From Ulota crispa (Eukaryota > Streptophyta > Bryopsida > Orthotrichales > Orthotrichaceae), in NCBI GenBank assembly GCA_963920765.1, contig OY987250.1, forward strand, positions 13,756,409-13,820,408: 64,000 bases of DNA. The letters are read 5' to 3'. A program made the translations under genes and the position numbers. Below the pieces are notes generated by a model. The model saw only the letters and a program-made list of their open reading frames with translations. It ran no database searches and was not told the origin of the DNA. Shown here piece after piece: positions 1-11,578 of the stretch; positions within the stretch are counted from its first letter, which is position 1, and every line of letters starts with the position of its first letter.

Positions 1-260
1 AATTTGGTTTGAAATTAAAGTATTTTTAGAATATTTTTAGATTTTTTTGGAAATGTCTGTTTGAAGCAAACATGTGAGTATGGATGTCTCCAACATATCC
101 ACGCAATCAAATCTCAAAAATTCTTCACCAATGTTTCTTAATCAACTTTCTTGATTTTGGCACAAAACAATTTACCAAAAACAGGATTTTGGTTTTTAGT
201 AACCAAAATTTAATATGCTTGATCATGATTGCACAAGATCACACACAAAAAATCTAAGGA
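1..260. repeat. Fragment of a dispersed repeat
   Basis: This stretch resembles the right arm of the foldback element at 37306-38177. Shared phrases include CAATCAAATCTCAAAAATTC, and both have an AACAATT(T/C)ACCAAAAA stretch followed by a TTTTGGTTTTT block. It is a diverged copy cut by the window edge. No gene is visible. Confidence 0.5.
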
Positions 261-469
261 TAAAATACCACTTATATATAGTGGAAATATTGAAAAAAAC
301 TTGGAGTCTACGCAAACATAGAGACAATTTTGGTAGAAAATGTACAACGTTGTACATAATATGTATTATAGTATCTTGGTCTTTAAGGATTATAACAGCC
401 AAATCTCTGCCTTCAATAGGGTTTTAAAATATCATGAACACCCAAATTGGGTGCCTTGCATATTTAGGG

Positions 470-1075
470 ACTGAAATTTGAAACTCGAAGCTTGAAACTT
501 GAGACTTGAAATTTGACACTTGAAACTTGGGACTTGAAACTTGGGTCGTGAAACTTGGTACTTGAAATTTGGGACATGAGACTTGGAACTTGGAACTTGG
601 AACTTGGAACTTGGAACTTGAGGCTGGGACTTGGGATTTGAGACTCGGAACCTGGAACTTGAGATTCGGAACCTGGAACTTGAGACTCGAAACCTGGAAC
701 TTGGAACTGGACACTTGGAACTGAACACTTTAGAGTCCGGGAAATATTTGAGATTTTTCGGTTGGTCTCCTTCAATTCCCATACTGAACCGGTTTGTCAA
801 GAAACTATTTCAATTATTTACTCTATTTCATATTAAAAATAAACTTTTAGAAGATTCTTAATCGGTTTTTAGCTTACTTTTATAAATTGCAAACGGTTTT
901 GCTAGTTTTGAACTAGCAGTTGGTTCTCCTTGGACCTTGGGACACTTGGAACTTGAGACTTGTGATTTGAATTTTAGAGCTTGAAACTTGACACTTACAA
1001 CTTGAAGCTTCAAAATTTGAAACTTGAAACTTGGGACTCAAAACTTGGGACTCAAAACTTGGGACTTGGGACATC
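470..1075. repeat. Degenerate ACTTGGAAC minisatellite
   Basis: Two blocks (about 470-720 and 935-1075) are built from degenerate units of 6-14 bp such as GAAACTTGGGACTT and GGAACTTGGAACTTG. The part between (721-934) is ordinary AT-rich sequence. The short open frames here on both strands are by-products of the repeat (runs of SSKFQVP-like residues) and are not genes. Confidence 0.85.
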
Positions 1076-1149
1076 CGACCCTACTTTACTAGTGCACGTG
1101 GCACACGGACTACAGACTACCGAGGTCATACCATCGAGTCACCACTCAC

Positions 1150-1296
1150 TTGACCCACGCACATGCGTCCTAACTGAGGAATATAGAGCCCCTTTTGAGG
1201 GTCCCGTATGTGAGAGAGCCCTCTCTCACGTAAGGGACCCTCAGTCTCAAAAAAAGGCCTTATATTCCTAGGCTAGGGTGCATGTGCGTGGGTCAA
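1150..1296. repeat. 147-bp hairpin MITE-like repeat
   Basis: The segment folds on itself. It begins TTGACCCACGCACATGCG and ends in the near inverse, CATGTGCGTGGGTCAA. The GAGGAATATA / TATATTCCT and GAGGGTCCC / GGGACCCTC arms continue inward to a short loop near 1215-1220. It codes for nothing. Confidence 0.65.
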
Positions 1297-1299
1297 CCA

Positions 1300-2126
1300 A
1301 AGATGTTCAAAGTGCAGCAGCCAATCCAAATCTCACTTAAGGTAGCAGCACCCATAAGCGATGTGTCCCCATGGGCATCACCTAGCAGTTAAAGATTACT
1401 GAATACAAAATCAAATGGTTATGGGTGAGAAAGTGATGGTTATGGGTAATGAAGTGATGGTTGTGAGTGATTGCATGACAGTTTTGAGTGCCCATCTCAC
1501 TATTTAAGAACCAACAAGCCTTGTTTTTAGCATCTCTTACACATGGTTCTTACAATTTTAGTGATTTTGAACTTGTGAAAAATCTTTGCAATTGGAACCT
1601 TGAAATTGGTGCCAATATTTTTGGTTTCCACTTCCTAACTTACAATATGTTCTTCAAAGTTAGTCAATTGTTTTACCTACTCCAAAAACCCTTATTTCCA
1701 CGCTTATGGGTGCGCCTACCTCAAGCTTATCATTTGTGTACAAATGTAGTAAGTGTTTAGTAAGTATTTAGTGAAACGAATCTTGCACCAGTTGTAGCTC
1801 CACCTCCGCAGCGCTTTCACCAAAGATTCACATAGCTCCTCGCTCCTGAAAACGACAACATCAACCTCCATTTTCTCTCTAAACCATTCTACACCAACTC
1901 TCCATCCATGATAGTCTCTCTTACATACATTCCCCGCACCAATCCTACAATCCACTCACAGCTTTTCAAACAACTTCGGTGTTCTTAAAACACTCGAGCT
2001 GAGAGTAAAAACCTTGCTCGGGGAATCGCAGTACAAGCACCGCTTGGCACTCTTCTTTTGCTGACGAGAGCAAGGCTGTAATCGTGACTTATGAAAAGAA
2101 GTCACTTATGATTTGAGGGAAGAGGA
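1300..2126 (+). other. Intergenic and presumed SCO1 promoter/5' UTR
   Basis: There is no gene here. The sequence becomes less AT-rich from about 1790 toward the SCO1 start codon, as expected for a proximal promoter and leader. I could not pick a convincing TATA box. AATGAAGTGATGGTTATGGG-like units recur loosely at 1415-1470. Confidence 0.4.
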
Positions 2127-5100
2127 ATGTCAGGAATTCGAGCGACGAGGAAGACGAGCCTGGGCACATTCGCCCGTCGAGCTCTCATCGAGCTCCGAAG
2201 CTCTGCCGCCCTTGTCGTTCCTCAGGAGGAGTTGCTTCGCCATGTGCCGGTCGTGCCATTGGTGCCGTCACGCTCGTTTGGATCCGCTCTGTGGGACAGG
2301 GTTAGGGTTCCGATCCAGTGTGGTGGCGGTGTGCAAACTAGGGTTTCGGGAAACTTGATTGACAAGCGGTTTAGGGTCGGGTCTCCGGCTCTTCCTCTTC
2401 CTCAGGTGTTTGTGCTTCACTGGTCTAGCTTTGTTAGATTAATTTTCATTGAAATGTCAATTACGTTATTGAATGGCGAGGATCTCGTTGAATGTTTTGA
2501 AGAATTTTTTACTTGATTTAAATCATTTTGAAAACTGGCACTAAATATGCTTTCGGAGTGTGAAATTGAGTAAAAGGGAAAATACTGCCTTCTTGTAGTA
2601 GGATTATCAAGTTTAGGGTTTAAGGTTTTAGGGTTTGCTACACTAGCTAGAACTGGAAGGTTAGATTTTTTAGTAAAACTTTTTTTCGTGCCTGTCATTT
2701 TGGAAACTATGAATTGGGAAATGGCACAAATATGATTTCATTGTTTTGTGAGGAATTGAGAAACTGAGTAACAGGAAAATACCACCTTCTAGGATTATCA
2801 AACATTAGGGTTTAGGGTTTAGGGATTTTACTACTGGGAATGGCACTGCCGATATCTCTCATTCTTAGTAAACTGTTAGCTTAAGTTCCCTCGCACTGCG
2901 CAAATAAGGACTTGACGTATAGGTATATGATGAGAATCAATTTTTTAAATTTTTGGTTGTTGCCAAAAGAAAATGGAACTCAACGCATGTTGCTGGACTA
3001 AGGTGTCTTTTCTAAAACATGCACCAAATTATGCCTCTTCTCATCTCCTGACCGAGTGCATGATTCTATGTAGGAGTTAAGCTTTTGTTTTAGGTTTTCC
3101 ATTAACAGTGTTGTGTTGCCTGTTTGATTTTCTTAGGGTGTTCGTGTCTTCAATAAACCTTTTCATTCGTCACGGACAAGCGAGATTGCTAACTCAGGCA
3201 AGAGCAGTGAATCCATATCCAAGGTTGCTGGTGAAAATGCAAAAACTTCTGGGGAAACTGCAAAGGCCGTACGTGGTGGTGTAAGTCCTCTCCCCCTTTC
3301 TTTTAAGCGAAAACTTCATGGATACCCCTGACGTTTGCAGTATTTGCATAGATACCCCTACCTTTTCAGAAAATTCCACAAACACCCTTGGACCATAATT
3401 TTTAGGCATTTATTTGTTGTGCTTGTACTTCCTTCATGACCAATGTTGAAGAAGGAATGTAAATGAAACAAAAAAGAAGCAACATGCGTACAAAGGAAGA
3501 AGGAAAGTGGCTATGCACAACAAAAAAAACGCTTGAAAATTTTGGTCCAAGGGTCTTTGTGCAATTTCTGAAAAATCAGGGTTATCTATGCAAATATTGC
3601 AAACTTCAGGGGTATCCATGAAATCTTCCCTTTTTTAAAACAGTAGTGCGGTTTGCTGCTTGAAATGTTTGCGTAGTTTATCCTACTTTTTGAACACACT
3701 GAGCATATCCTTAGATGCTGAAATAATAAATGTTTTGAACGTCCAAAGATTGTCGTTGAAATGTGTGGTTGTGTTTCTGCTGCAGCCAGTCTCTTGGGCT
3801 AGCCTTGCACTCTTGGTGGTGACCGGAATCGGCTTGATTCTGTTGTGGGAGCAGGAAAAGAAACGGCAGCTGGAAGGTTGGTTATCTCTTTTCTTTCTAG
3901 TATCTTTATTGTCTATTCACCAGGGTGAGAGACGAATCTATAGTTCAAAAATTTAGAAAGTTCTGATATCCGTTAAGACGTGTTTTCATAGCAATATTTG
4001 CATATTGCAGTGGATTTCTCATTTTTATTACAATTGTGACATGCGGTTAATGAGTAATGGCATTCTAAGATTGTTGAATAGAGTTAATGAAGTGAAGATT
4101 TTTTTGTATATTAAGGTAGGAACACCCATTACCAACATTGTACCTAATGGCATCACTCTCTACACAAGGTAGTCATTCTAGAACTTAAATCTAGGTACTC
4201 CATAGATAGCTTATCATCTTGGTCAACAACAATAAGCTATCTATGGCATATCTAGATTTTAAGTTCTAGAATAACTACCCTGAGTAGAGAGTGATGCCAT
4301 CAGGTCCAATGTTGGTAATGGGTGCTCCTACATTAAGGATCATGTGAAATCATACATTTTTACTTTGGTTACAAACACTTACAATTTGCTGCTTCTAGTT
4401 TCTATACTTGTCATGAGGGAATGTAGAAGGTGTTAGCATTGCACCCTGGTTTTTGTCTTGATTTCTTGCTACTGAATATATCCGCTTTCTGTTTATTGAT
4501 TGCAGTGCTACGCTCTGAGAAGGGGGCAGTTGCTCAGACAGGCCCTGGAGTTGGGAAGGCAGCTATTGGCGGTCCTTTCAAGTTACTGAATCAGGATGGG
4601 AAAGTTGTTACAGATCGTGACTTCCTTGGCAATTGGTCGCTTATTTACTTTGGCTTCACCTTTTGCCCAGATGTATGCCCTGAGGAACTCACAAAACTGG
4701 CAGAAGCTATTGATAAAATTGGTTAGTCTTCTCAAAGTGCCATTTGTACTCAATACTCCCTCTAAATCCTCTAAAAAGCTCCAAATCAGACACATTTCTT
4801 GTACCACTAAAAAGCTCCCTTTTGCTGATTTCAAACGCTAAGAAAGCGTTTGTCATGTACAATGATCTCATGGGGCAAGTTAAGCCATTAGAGAGCATTC
4901 CTCTCCTAGCAAGCTTGGCCTTGCTCATATGAGGTACCATTGTTGCCACTAATCTTTAAATCATCAATAATGGAAAGCTGGCAACATGCACAAATATGAT
5001 ACTTTTTTGCATGGAATTTGGGTGCCCACACGGCGACATCAAAGCCAGAGATTTTGCATACATTTGGTAGACGGTACATTGATTCTGGAATGCATGTGTC

Positions 5101-7550
5101 ACTAGCACAAAGACGAAAATCACAATTAATCCTTTGCAAGGACCCTTTTTGGACGTTTTTAGAGGGACAGAGGGAGTATCAGTTTGTGGTATTTTTGGTC
5201 TTTGAGCTTCTTTTTTCTGCAACTTGACTTGATTATTTAGTCATTTTCCTTCTTTTTTCAGGTTCATTTTCATACTGACGATCTCTCTGAAATGCAGAGA
5301 AGAAAGTAGGCCTGCAGGTTCTTCCTGTCTTTATTTCCATTGATCCAGAGCGTGATACAGTTGAGCAAATTCGAGAGTACTTGAAAGGTAAGCCTTTGTC
5401 CTGATTGCCTTGAAACCCCTTAATTTTGGGCCTGCCTTTCTGTAGCTTGGAAGGGATTTTCATTTGTTCTCATTTCTAACACTCATACACGTAGTTGTGC
5501 AAAGTGCTGTAATTCAGTACCTTGCCCCTTTATTATACTTTGTTGATTTAAGTCTTTTTTGCCACTACACTAATTCCACACTTTTGAAACTATATTTAAG
5601 GTTAGAATATTGTAAAATAGTAAAACTCAGATTCCATGACAACTCCTGTGTTTATATGGACTTTAACAAAGCGCTTTGCTTACTGATTATGAGGTGAAAT
5701 TGTTACGGAGCCTGTTAATTGGAAGTGAAAATCTATTTGCTCTTCTTGTAGTAAACGTTTACTTCGTGTTGTAACATTTTCTCAACCTGCAGAATACCAC
5801 CCCAGGTTTGTGGGCTTGACTGGCTCTGTTCAAGATATTCGCCAAGTTGCTCGAGAGTATAGAGTTTATTACATGAAAACCGAGGATGAAGGCAGCGACT
5901 ACCTTGTTGACCACTCCATCATCACGTACAATTTCATATACCATTAACCTCACAGTTCCATCAATTTTGCTGAGTTTCTCTTAGCTTAATGCTGTGGCTT
6001 TCTCTTTCCCCAAGTTGTCAAGAAAACATATTAACATTAACCCATGCAGACGGGGCGTTTTTTGGTGAATATTGTAGGGAAAATTACAAATAGGGGCATG
6101 AAAATGTAAAATATTACAAATCGGGGTGCAATTTCAAAAATATTTGAAATTTTTTGTAATTTTTTTTGGTTTGGACATTGGTTGATTTAGATACATCCCA
6201 TTAAATGCTAGCTAACTTCCAAAAAACTTAAAAGTCTCCAAAAATTGCTATCCCCTTCACTAAATTTTCTTTATTTAGGCTTGATTTGGAGAGTCCTTTA
6301 AGTTTTTTGGAAATTAGCTAACATTTACTGTAATGTGTCTACATAAACCAATGTTCAAACCAGAAAAATTTACAATTTAAAAAAAAATTGTGCCCCTATT
6401 TGTAATTATTTTGAAACTACGCTGCCCCCTATCTGTCATGTTTTAAGTTTTCATGCCCCTATTTGTTATTTCCCCAATATTGTAGCTAAGACTGATGTAT
6501 GTAGCTTGCTGGTCTCTATTTAACTACAGTTAAGAGTCTAACAAGTGGTGGATATTTTTCTTTTGTGGGGGAATATTAAGAGCGCTTGGTATACTGCACA
6601 CGCCTGTTTGTGGGCCGGGGGGTGGAAGAGCTTAGATTTTAAACTGGGCAGAAAACGTGAGAGTTTAGAAAGTTACTACTTCTATAAGACTGAATCCAGA
6701 AATTTTAAATTTGTATTTGGATTTGAAGACCCTGCTTTAGTCTAGGATCGTGGAAGGAAGAAGATTAAATTGACTAACCATGAAATAAGGGCAGATTTTT
6801 TACTTTTACCCTTGTTTGTAAATTCATATGAACGCTTGTGCCCCCCACAAACTACACTAGTAATGATATTTAGTGATGATATTTAGTGTTGGCAACACCA
6901 ATTACAAAAATTGTAACACTAAGTGTCAACAACACTACTGGCATTATTAACACCAAATGTCAACATAGATACTATTAATCAACTAAATTTCCACCTAGAA
7001 TTCTAAATCAGTACTATAATAGTTTAGCTTGCACTAAAATATTATCCGACATAAACACTAATTGTCAACCAAATGATAATTAGAGTGAGTTAAATGATAG
7101 GATAAATAACACTATAAGTATCGTAACACTAAATATCAGTATTAATGTAGTAGTGTGTAGTACTATACCAAGCCACGTTGAGAATCTGTAGACTGTTCTG
7201 TACTTAACCATTTATTGTGGGAATGTGAATATACTAACAAATCCATGGAATTTTGCTATTCTGTAATTCTAACCATTTATTGTGGGCAATGTCTTGACAT
7301 GCTTAATACTGTTATAGTCCCTTTTCATGCAAAAAACTGCAGAACATTTTTGGCTGAATTGAGTAGAGTTTATTTTTATTTTTTAGAATGTGGTAACCAT
7401 GTTGATATTGTTGATATTGATTACCATGGTTGCAGGTATCTGATGGACCCTGACATGAACTTTGTTAAGTTTTTTGGGAAGAACTTCGATGCAGAATCTC
7501 TTTCTGAGGGAGTCATCACAGAGATTAAAAACATCTTGAAGAGACAGTAG
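2127..7550 (+). CDS. HCC1: SCO1/HCC1-like mitochondrial copper chaperone, seven exons
   Basis: The product is a synthesis-of-cytochrome-c-oxidase protein. In this family the protein sits in the inner mitochondrial membrane and delivers copper to the CuA site of COX2. Exons read from the sequence: 2127-2405, 3137-3280, 3786-3876, 4506-4721, 5298-5387, 5793-5925, 7436-7550. All junctions are GT-AG and the phases agree, giving 355 residues. Residues 1-90 are Arg/Ser-rich and poor in acidic residues, as in a mitochondrial presequence. A membrane helix lies at about 144-162. The thioredoxin-fold domain carries the copper-binding CPDVC at 225-229 and the distal histidine in VDHS at 314. The C-terminus ([16 protein letters not shown]) is typical of the family. 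The ATG at 2127 was chosen because it opens the frame that leads into exon 2. The first ~90 residues are the least certain part. Introns 2, 3, 4 and 6 carry transposons. Confidence 0.93.
2525..2826. repeat. Intron 1 imperfect tandem duplication with telomere-like motifs
   Basis: Within SCO1 intron 1, about 2525-2640 and 2697-2826 are diverged copies of one segment (TGGCACTAAATATG / TGGCACAAATATGATT, then AAATACTGCCTTCT / AAATACCACCTTCT and GGATTATCAA). Each copy ends in TTTAGGG-type units at 2611-2635 and 2806-2824. These match the plant telomere unit but there are only two or three each. Confidence 0.6.
3309..3633. mobile_element. MITE family M3 in SCO1 intron 2
   Basis: This is an inverted-repeat element. 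The left end is AACTTCATGGATACCCCTGA and the right end is its inverse, TCAGGGGTATCCATGAAAT. The arms include CTTGGACC / GGTCCAAG. Related copies lie at 27755-28010 (right half only), 40526-41178 and 50204-50520. It has no coding capacity. Confidence 0.75.
4116..4331. mobile_element. 216-bp palindromic MITE in SCO1 intron 3
   Basis: The element begins GTAGGAACACCCATTACCAA and ends with the near inverse TTGGTAATGGGTGCTCCTAC. The whole element is close to palindromic around 4220. The same six bases, ATTAAG, flank it at 4110-4115 and 4332-4337, probably as a target-site duplication. I did not assign a superfamily. Confidence 0.75.
4756..5176. mobile_element. Stowaway-like (Tc1/mariner) MITE in SCO1 intron 4
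   Basis: The left end reads CTCCCTCTAAATCC and the right end GAGGGACAGAGGGAG. TA dinucleotides flank it at 4754-4755 and 5177-5178. The CTCCCTC terminus and TA target match plant Stowaway elements, which are mobilised by mariner-type transposases. It is 421 bp and non-coding. Confidence 0.75.
6077..6475. mobile_element. Mutator-like MITE (M4) in SCO1 intron 6
   Basis: The ends are GGGAAAATTACAAATAGGGG and the inverse ending in CCCCTATTTGTTATTTCCCC. A perfect 9-bp direct repeat, AATATTGTA, flanks it at 6068-6076 and 6476-6484, which is the target-duplication length of Mutator-like elements. A second copy with its own 9-bp duplication lies at 38241-38671. Confidence 0.85.
6545..6745 (+). repeat. 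Dispersed repeat fragment with protein-like frame
   Basis: The frame here contains [20 protein letters not shown]. The minus strand at 58190-58386 encodes a similar stretch (YIYHREIESKNCEFIFGFKD). The DNA is therefore a diverged dispersed repeat inside SCO1 intron 6. I do not recognise the protein family. It may be the remnant of a retroelement or of a duplicated gene piece. Confidence 0.4.
6854..7156. mobile_element. CACTA-like MITE in SCO1 intron 6
   Basis: The left end is CACTAGTAATGATATTTAGTG. The right end inverts to CACTACTACATTAATACTGA followed by TATTTAGTG. Both start with CACTA, the hallmark terminus of CACTA transposons, and the interior repeats TAGTGTT / AACACTA units. Target duplications are unclear, so the family assignment is tentative. 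Confidence 0.5.
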
Positions 7551-7970
7551 ATCGAAAAGCTCTGGGCCAGGAATCTCAATAATCCATGACTTTTGGTCAT
7601 GCGGTTTTCAGGAAACTTTTTTTAAAGTTTCCATTTCTGAAGGTTCTTGCCAGATTGATTAAAATACGCGGATCTTTTAATATATGGTGAGTTATTCTGG
7701 ATCAGTATTATTTGATATGTAGAGTGCAGTATCTTTTCAGGGGGCACATAGTAGAGTAGTTTGCCGCTTGAGTGAGTATTGTTCAAGCGAGCTCCCTCTT
7801 CATTACTTTGAGCTTGGCAACCCGATGTTTATCAGCATACTATCAAAAATCTGTACAGACAACCAATAAAGGGAAAATACTTGTGCGTTATGTCGGTATT
7901 CCACGTGCGTACTATGTTGGTATCTCTATTTATAAAGCATCAACACTGAGTATTGCATTTAAGTCGCCTT
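7551..7970 (+). other. SCO1 3' UTR and downstream DNA
   Basis: Non-coding sequence after the SCO1 stop codon. CAATAAAGGG near 7862-7871 contains AATAAA and is a possible polyadenylation signal about 310 bases past the stop. Confidence 0.4.
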
Positions 7971-8368
7971 AGAGCATCCTCAATCCAGCTGGGTTAATAC
8001 CCCTCCATCGGTTCTCTAAACGTGGAGAATTGCAAACCTGGTCCAATACATCCGGCAATTAGGACGTGATCTTGGATGGGATAGTAAAACCTAGCCCACT
8101 CCCGTTAGTTTCAGCGTTCTTGAAGAGGCCTTCAAATTCCTCTCTATACAGTTGTCATAGCAATGATGATTACTTTGCAAGCTGGAAATAGAGATTGTGT
8201 CAAAAACACTTGATAAAAGTTTCACAAAAATGAAGTTTACAATCTTGCTACCTATGTCTGCATTGGGTTGGAGGAGCCGGTGTGCTGCCCGCTTCGGATG
8301 AGGCCACGTGATGAAGCTTGCTAATCGTCATTAAGCGAGCCCAATGGAGACTCTGGACTGAGGATGCC
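7971..8368. mobile_element. MITE with GAGCATCCTCAATCCAG ends
   Basis: The left terminus AGAGCATCCTCAATCCAG is matched by the right terminus CTGGACTGAGGATGCC in inverted orientation. The interior is about 400 bp and more GC-rich toward the right. Similar AGAGCATCTCC-type ends occur at 30551-31293, 35845-36195 and 29130-29657, so this is a recurrent TIR family. It is non-coding. Confidence 0.6.
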
Positions 8369-8370
8369 CT

Positions 8371-8620
8371 TACCCTGGTAAGTTACCTCATGACTTATCA
8401 CTTGGCCATATGGAAGTGCATGCAACTCTCTAAATACTTGGATTTTACATTGTTTGCGACTTGGATGCAGCTGATTTTTTTTATTTCCGCACCTTAGTTG
8501 CTATTGTCAAACCTTTTATAAAAAAATTTATTGCCGTAATTTTTGATGAAAATTCCTGTAGCAGCTGTAGAATGTCTACAAATTAGTCTGGGGCAGCCTA
8601 AACGTAATATTCAGTGAAGT
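8371..8620. repeat. Dispersed repeat family R1, copy 1
   Basis: This stretch resembles 34760-35315 and 61215-61495. Shared blocks include CAACTCTCTAAATA (with 61215-61495), TGATGAAAATT-type sequence and the right end AACGTAATATTCAGTG. The ends invert to ATTTAGGTTGCC-like sequence, so R1 is probably a TIR element. Confidence 0.5.
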
Positions 8621-9721
8621 GTTTGTCTGTCATAGGCAAGACAGTAGTTGGTCACTTTTATTTACTTTCACACTGCTACTCTAACTCAAGGTATATGAAT
8701 GGAAATACAAATTCAAAATTTTCAAATCCAGTCATCTATTGATAAAATTGTAACTTAATATCCATTATATCAAGCACGGACCTTCAAATGGGCCTTGAGT
8801 TGTTTTCATAATCAGTCACATTCAACCAAATCTGTATGAAGAGTTTGCTAACTTATGAATGTTTTGTCATTTGATGCTCATAAAATGCAAATGTGGTTAG
8901 ATGGTGGCGAAAGCACTTCAGTAACTTTCTTTGAAATATTACTGACTTCACTACAAAACAAGATAAACCACCATTTCTTAGACTCATTCTTCGCTAATGC
9001 TTACATTTTAATTAATCGAAGTGAAAAAATATGAGCTCTTTACTCCAGGAGTCCAGGTCCATATTTGTTGTGTGTAATATACCAAGCCCTCTGAAATTTG
9101 AGGAATTATTGCAAAGAATTTATTTTGGATCTTCATTAGTCAAGTGATACGCAGCCTATGATGCACTTAGGTAAGAAAAATATGGAAAAAAATCATCAAT
9201 GTTTGCACGTCCATCCTTGGCTAATATTAGTACCTTTCATCCAACTTTGGCATGTATAATCTTCTATTGAGAGAGATATGATGATTTCATCCATTTTTTC
9301 CACCCATCCTTTTGACATCCTTTTGAGTGTGAGGGTAGTTAGTGTCAAAACGAGGTACAATTGTGGCAAAAAAATATTGCCTAGAAAAAGTTCGTTGGGC
9401 AGGTGAAATGTCCACAAAAATGATGTTGAAATAGCCCATGTGGATAGAAGAGCCCCTGAATAAGGACTATAGGTCCATTTCCACTGACACGTTGGACACA
9501 TCTCCTTGATAGAATTCTGTTTTCTTTTGGTACGTGAGTTCAAATGAATGTTCTTTACATGCGTTTGAGGAACTTGTAGGAGGACGCTTTGAGCAAATGC
9601 GTTCTCTCACATGATGCATATTCCAAGTCCAAGCAATCAATGAGGTGGTTCCATATGATCCAAAAAATAGAAATATCATGTGTGGCCTTTTAATTACTGG
9701 GATTTTGGAACGTTCTTGAGC
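8621..9721. other. Intergenic, nothing recognised
   Basis: AT-rich sequence. The small open frames on the minus strand (for example 9196-9543) show no family resemblance and no codon bias like the host genes. I see no RNA gene or clear repeat. Confidence 0.4.
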
Positions 9722-9725
9722 TTAA

Positions 9726-9966
9726 CCCCTGAGCACCCAGAGTTGAAACAAAAAAAGCTTGACTTATGTGCAATCAAAATGCCCTTGTGGATTGAAAAAT
9801 ATGATCCACAAGATCCGACCATACAAATTGTTAGTGGAAAGTGTCTCCAACATGCTAGACTTGATTGAAAGTGGTTTCACTAAACATGCAATGAGATTAT
9901 ATCGGTCAAAATTGAGTTGACCCAGCTTTTTGAGAGACATTATAATGTCTCTTGGGCGCTCAAGGG
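9726..9966. mobile_element. TTAA-family element, 241 bp
   Basis: TTAA at 9722-9725 precedes CCCCTGAGCACCCAGAG. The right end is TTGGGCGCTCAAGGG followed by TTAA at 9967-9970. It is a short member of the TTAA-flanked family described for elements A and B, and it is non-coding. Confidence 0.65.
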
Positions 9967-10051
9967 TTAAAAGCAATGTTCATGTTTTTTTTTGTTCACA
10001 TTCATTGCTTTTGACAATTCTTGCCCAATGAGAATGGGATTTTGGGTGATG

Positions 10052-10170
10052 CACTAGGGGTAGTCATACCTTCTTCACCTCATTCTCAATCTTTAAAGAA
10101 TGGAGATGTGGCACTCTCTCCTTGATTTGTAGTGGCCCCAATTTTTGAAGACCGAGAAGTTTTTTTCTTC
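10052..10170 (+). repeat. Direct repeat with 19897-20012
   Basis: AGGGGTAGTCATACCTTCTT through the AATGGAGATGTGGC block recurs in the same orientation at about 19897-20012 with a few differences. These direct copies lie outside the inverted repeats that frame elements A and B. Confidence 0.75.
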
Positions 10171-10444
10171 ACCTCTATAGGAGAAGAATGGATGTGAAGG
10201 AGTTTTAGCATGTGAAGTTTTTACCCATTAGGAAGAAATTGAGACTTCCAAAGGGCTGTGAGGGTGGTTGTTCTCGATGCTGGGAACCAGCTCCTCCTAG
10301 TCGTCAAAAAATACTTTTTTTTTAAAATTTTATTAGTCGTATCATCCAACGTGGTCGGATTTCAACTAGGCTAGCTAGCCCATGTGGAACTGTTCCCATG
10401 GTTTGGGAGAATGGGCCCAAAGTTCCCATGGTTTTGGAGAAGGG

Positions 10445-11338
10445 GCCCATTCTAGCTCGGTTTATTGCACATATGTCAATCTGGGCCCCGCATGTGTCAG
10501 TGCTTAAAAAAACAATGTTGTATGGCTTCCCTTGCCCAGGCTTGTGCTTCCTGCAATTTAGGGTTGGGTACCCGTGGCCCTCCCCGCGGTGGCACTATCC
10601 TAGGCTACTCCACTTGCAGTTCATTTTTTTAATTTGCCCTAAGTTTAACCCCTAAATGCCCAAGGCACCAGATTTTGGTGTCCAAAAAATTTCAAGAAAT
10701 TTTGAAACCCTATTGAAGTTATAGATTTTATTGTTTTGAGGTTTTCTTTTGTGGAAAAGTTGCACGTTGAAGTTAGTTTCACCGTTCAAATTCAACTTCC
10801 TCCATATCTTATTCCATTTGTTTTTGGTGGAAGGTTAACTACAAGCATACATTTTCTATTGTAAATAGTGTCGTGAATAGTGTCATGAATAGTATTTTGA
10901 ATAGTGTCACAGAGCCTATGAGAAGTTGCCACATTGAAAAGACGGGCATCAAGGTGAGCAAAAGGTGAAGATTTCCCTTGGGCACTCCCTTGGGCAATAA
11001 GGGCCTTTTTATTGAAATTTTGACATCTAACAAAATCTAAAAGTGCTTTTGGACTAATTTCACTTGGAATGTCTTTGTTATAGAAATTAGGATCCTTTCA
11101 TTGTTGAATTTTTTTTCATTCATAATGATTTTTGGTCAATAATTGAAGTTGAAAATTTCTTTGTATTAGACGGTTGCCTTTTGACAATTGCGTTGCAGGC
11201 TCATTTGTGAAATTGTGGTCATGGATTTGGAAGAGGGGCCATTGGTTTTGAAGTAACAACAATAAACACTAAAGCATCCTAAGTGGTTGTCTCCCAATTT
11301 TGTATTTAAAATTTGCCAATTTGCATTAGAAGTTTCAG
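10445..11338. repeat. Left arm of ~890-bp inverted repeat
   Basis: This arm is nearly identical to the reverse complement of about 18800-19690. By eye only a handful of differences are visible over roughly 890 bp, so the duplication is recent. The arm includes about 200 bp outside the TTAA of element A and then most of element A. Confidence 0.9.
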
Positions 11339-11574
11339 GGAGCTAAAAAAAACTTAGCAAAAAATTCCATACTCATCATCATTCAATTACAATATCTTAA
11401 AATCCGCATGGCCATTTGGGATTCTTTTTGGGTAGTGCCATTTAGAAACCTTGAAATTCAAAATTCAACAATTACATTTTCTTTTTGATGTTTAATAATG
11501 ATCTTACAAAAACAATTCAAAAACTTCAAAACTACCTTATGAAAACAAGAAAAACACCCTTGGGCATTTAGAGG
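10649..11574. mobile_element. Element A: TTAA-flanked deletion derivative of element B
   Basis: TTAA (10645-10648) and CCCCTAAATGCCCAAGG form the left end. CCTTGGGCATTTAGAGG and TTAA (11575-11578) form the right end. Positions 10649 to ~11338 match the right end of element B inverted, and ~11361 to 11574 match the left end of B inverted. About 20 bp of other sequence joins them. A is therefore what remains when the 6.8-kb interior of B is removed, the usual relation of a non-autonomous element to its autonomous parent. Positions 10839-11033 contain a 64-residue open frame, repeated in B at 19103-19297. I do not consider it a gene. Confidence 0.88.
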
Positions 11575-11578
11575 TTAA

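Noticed and set aside
424-800. Three overlapping minus-strand frames rich in Ser, Phe, Gln, Val
   Set aside because: They are products of the minisatellite, open in all three frames.
2611-2826. Interstitial telomere
   Set aside because: Only two or three TTTAGGG-type units occur at each spot, inside an intron.
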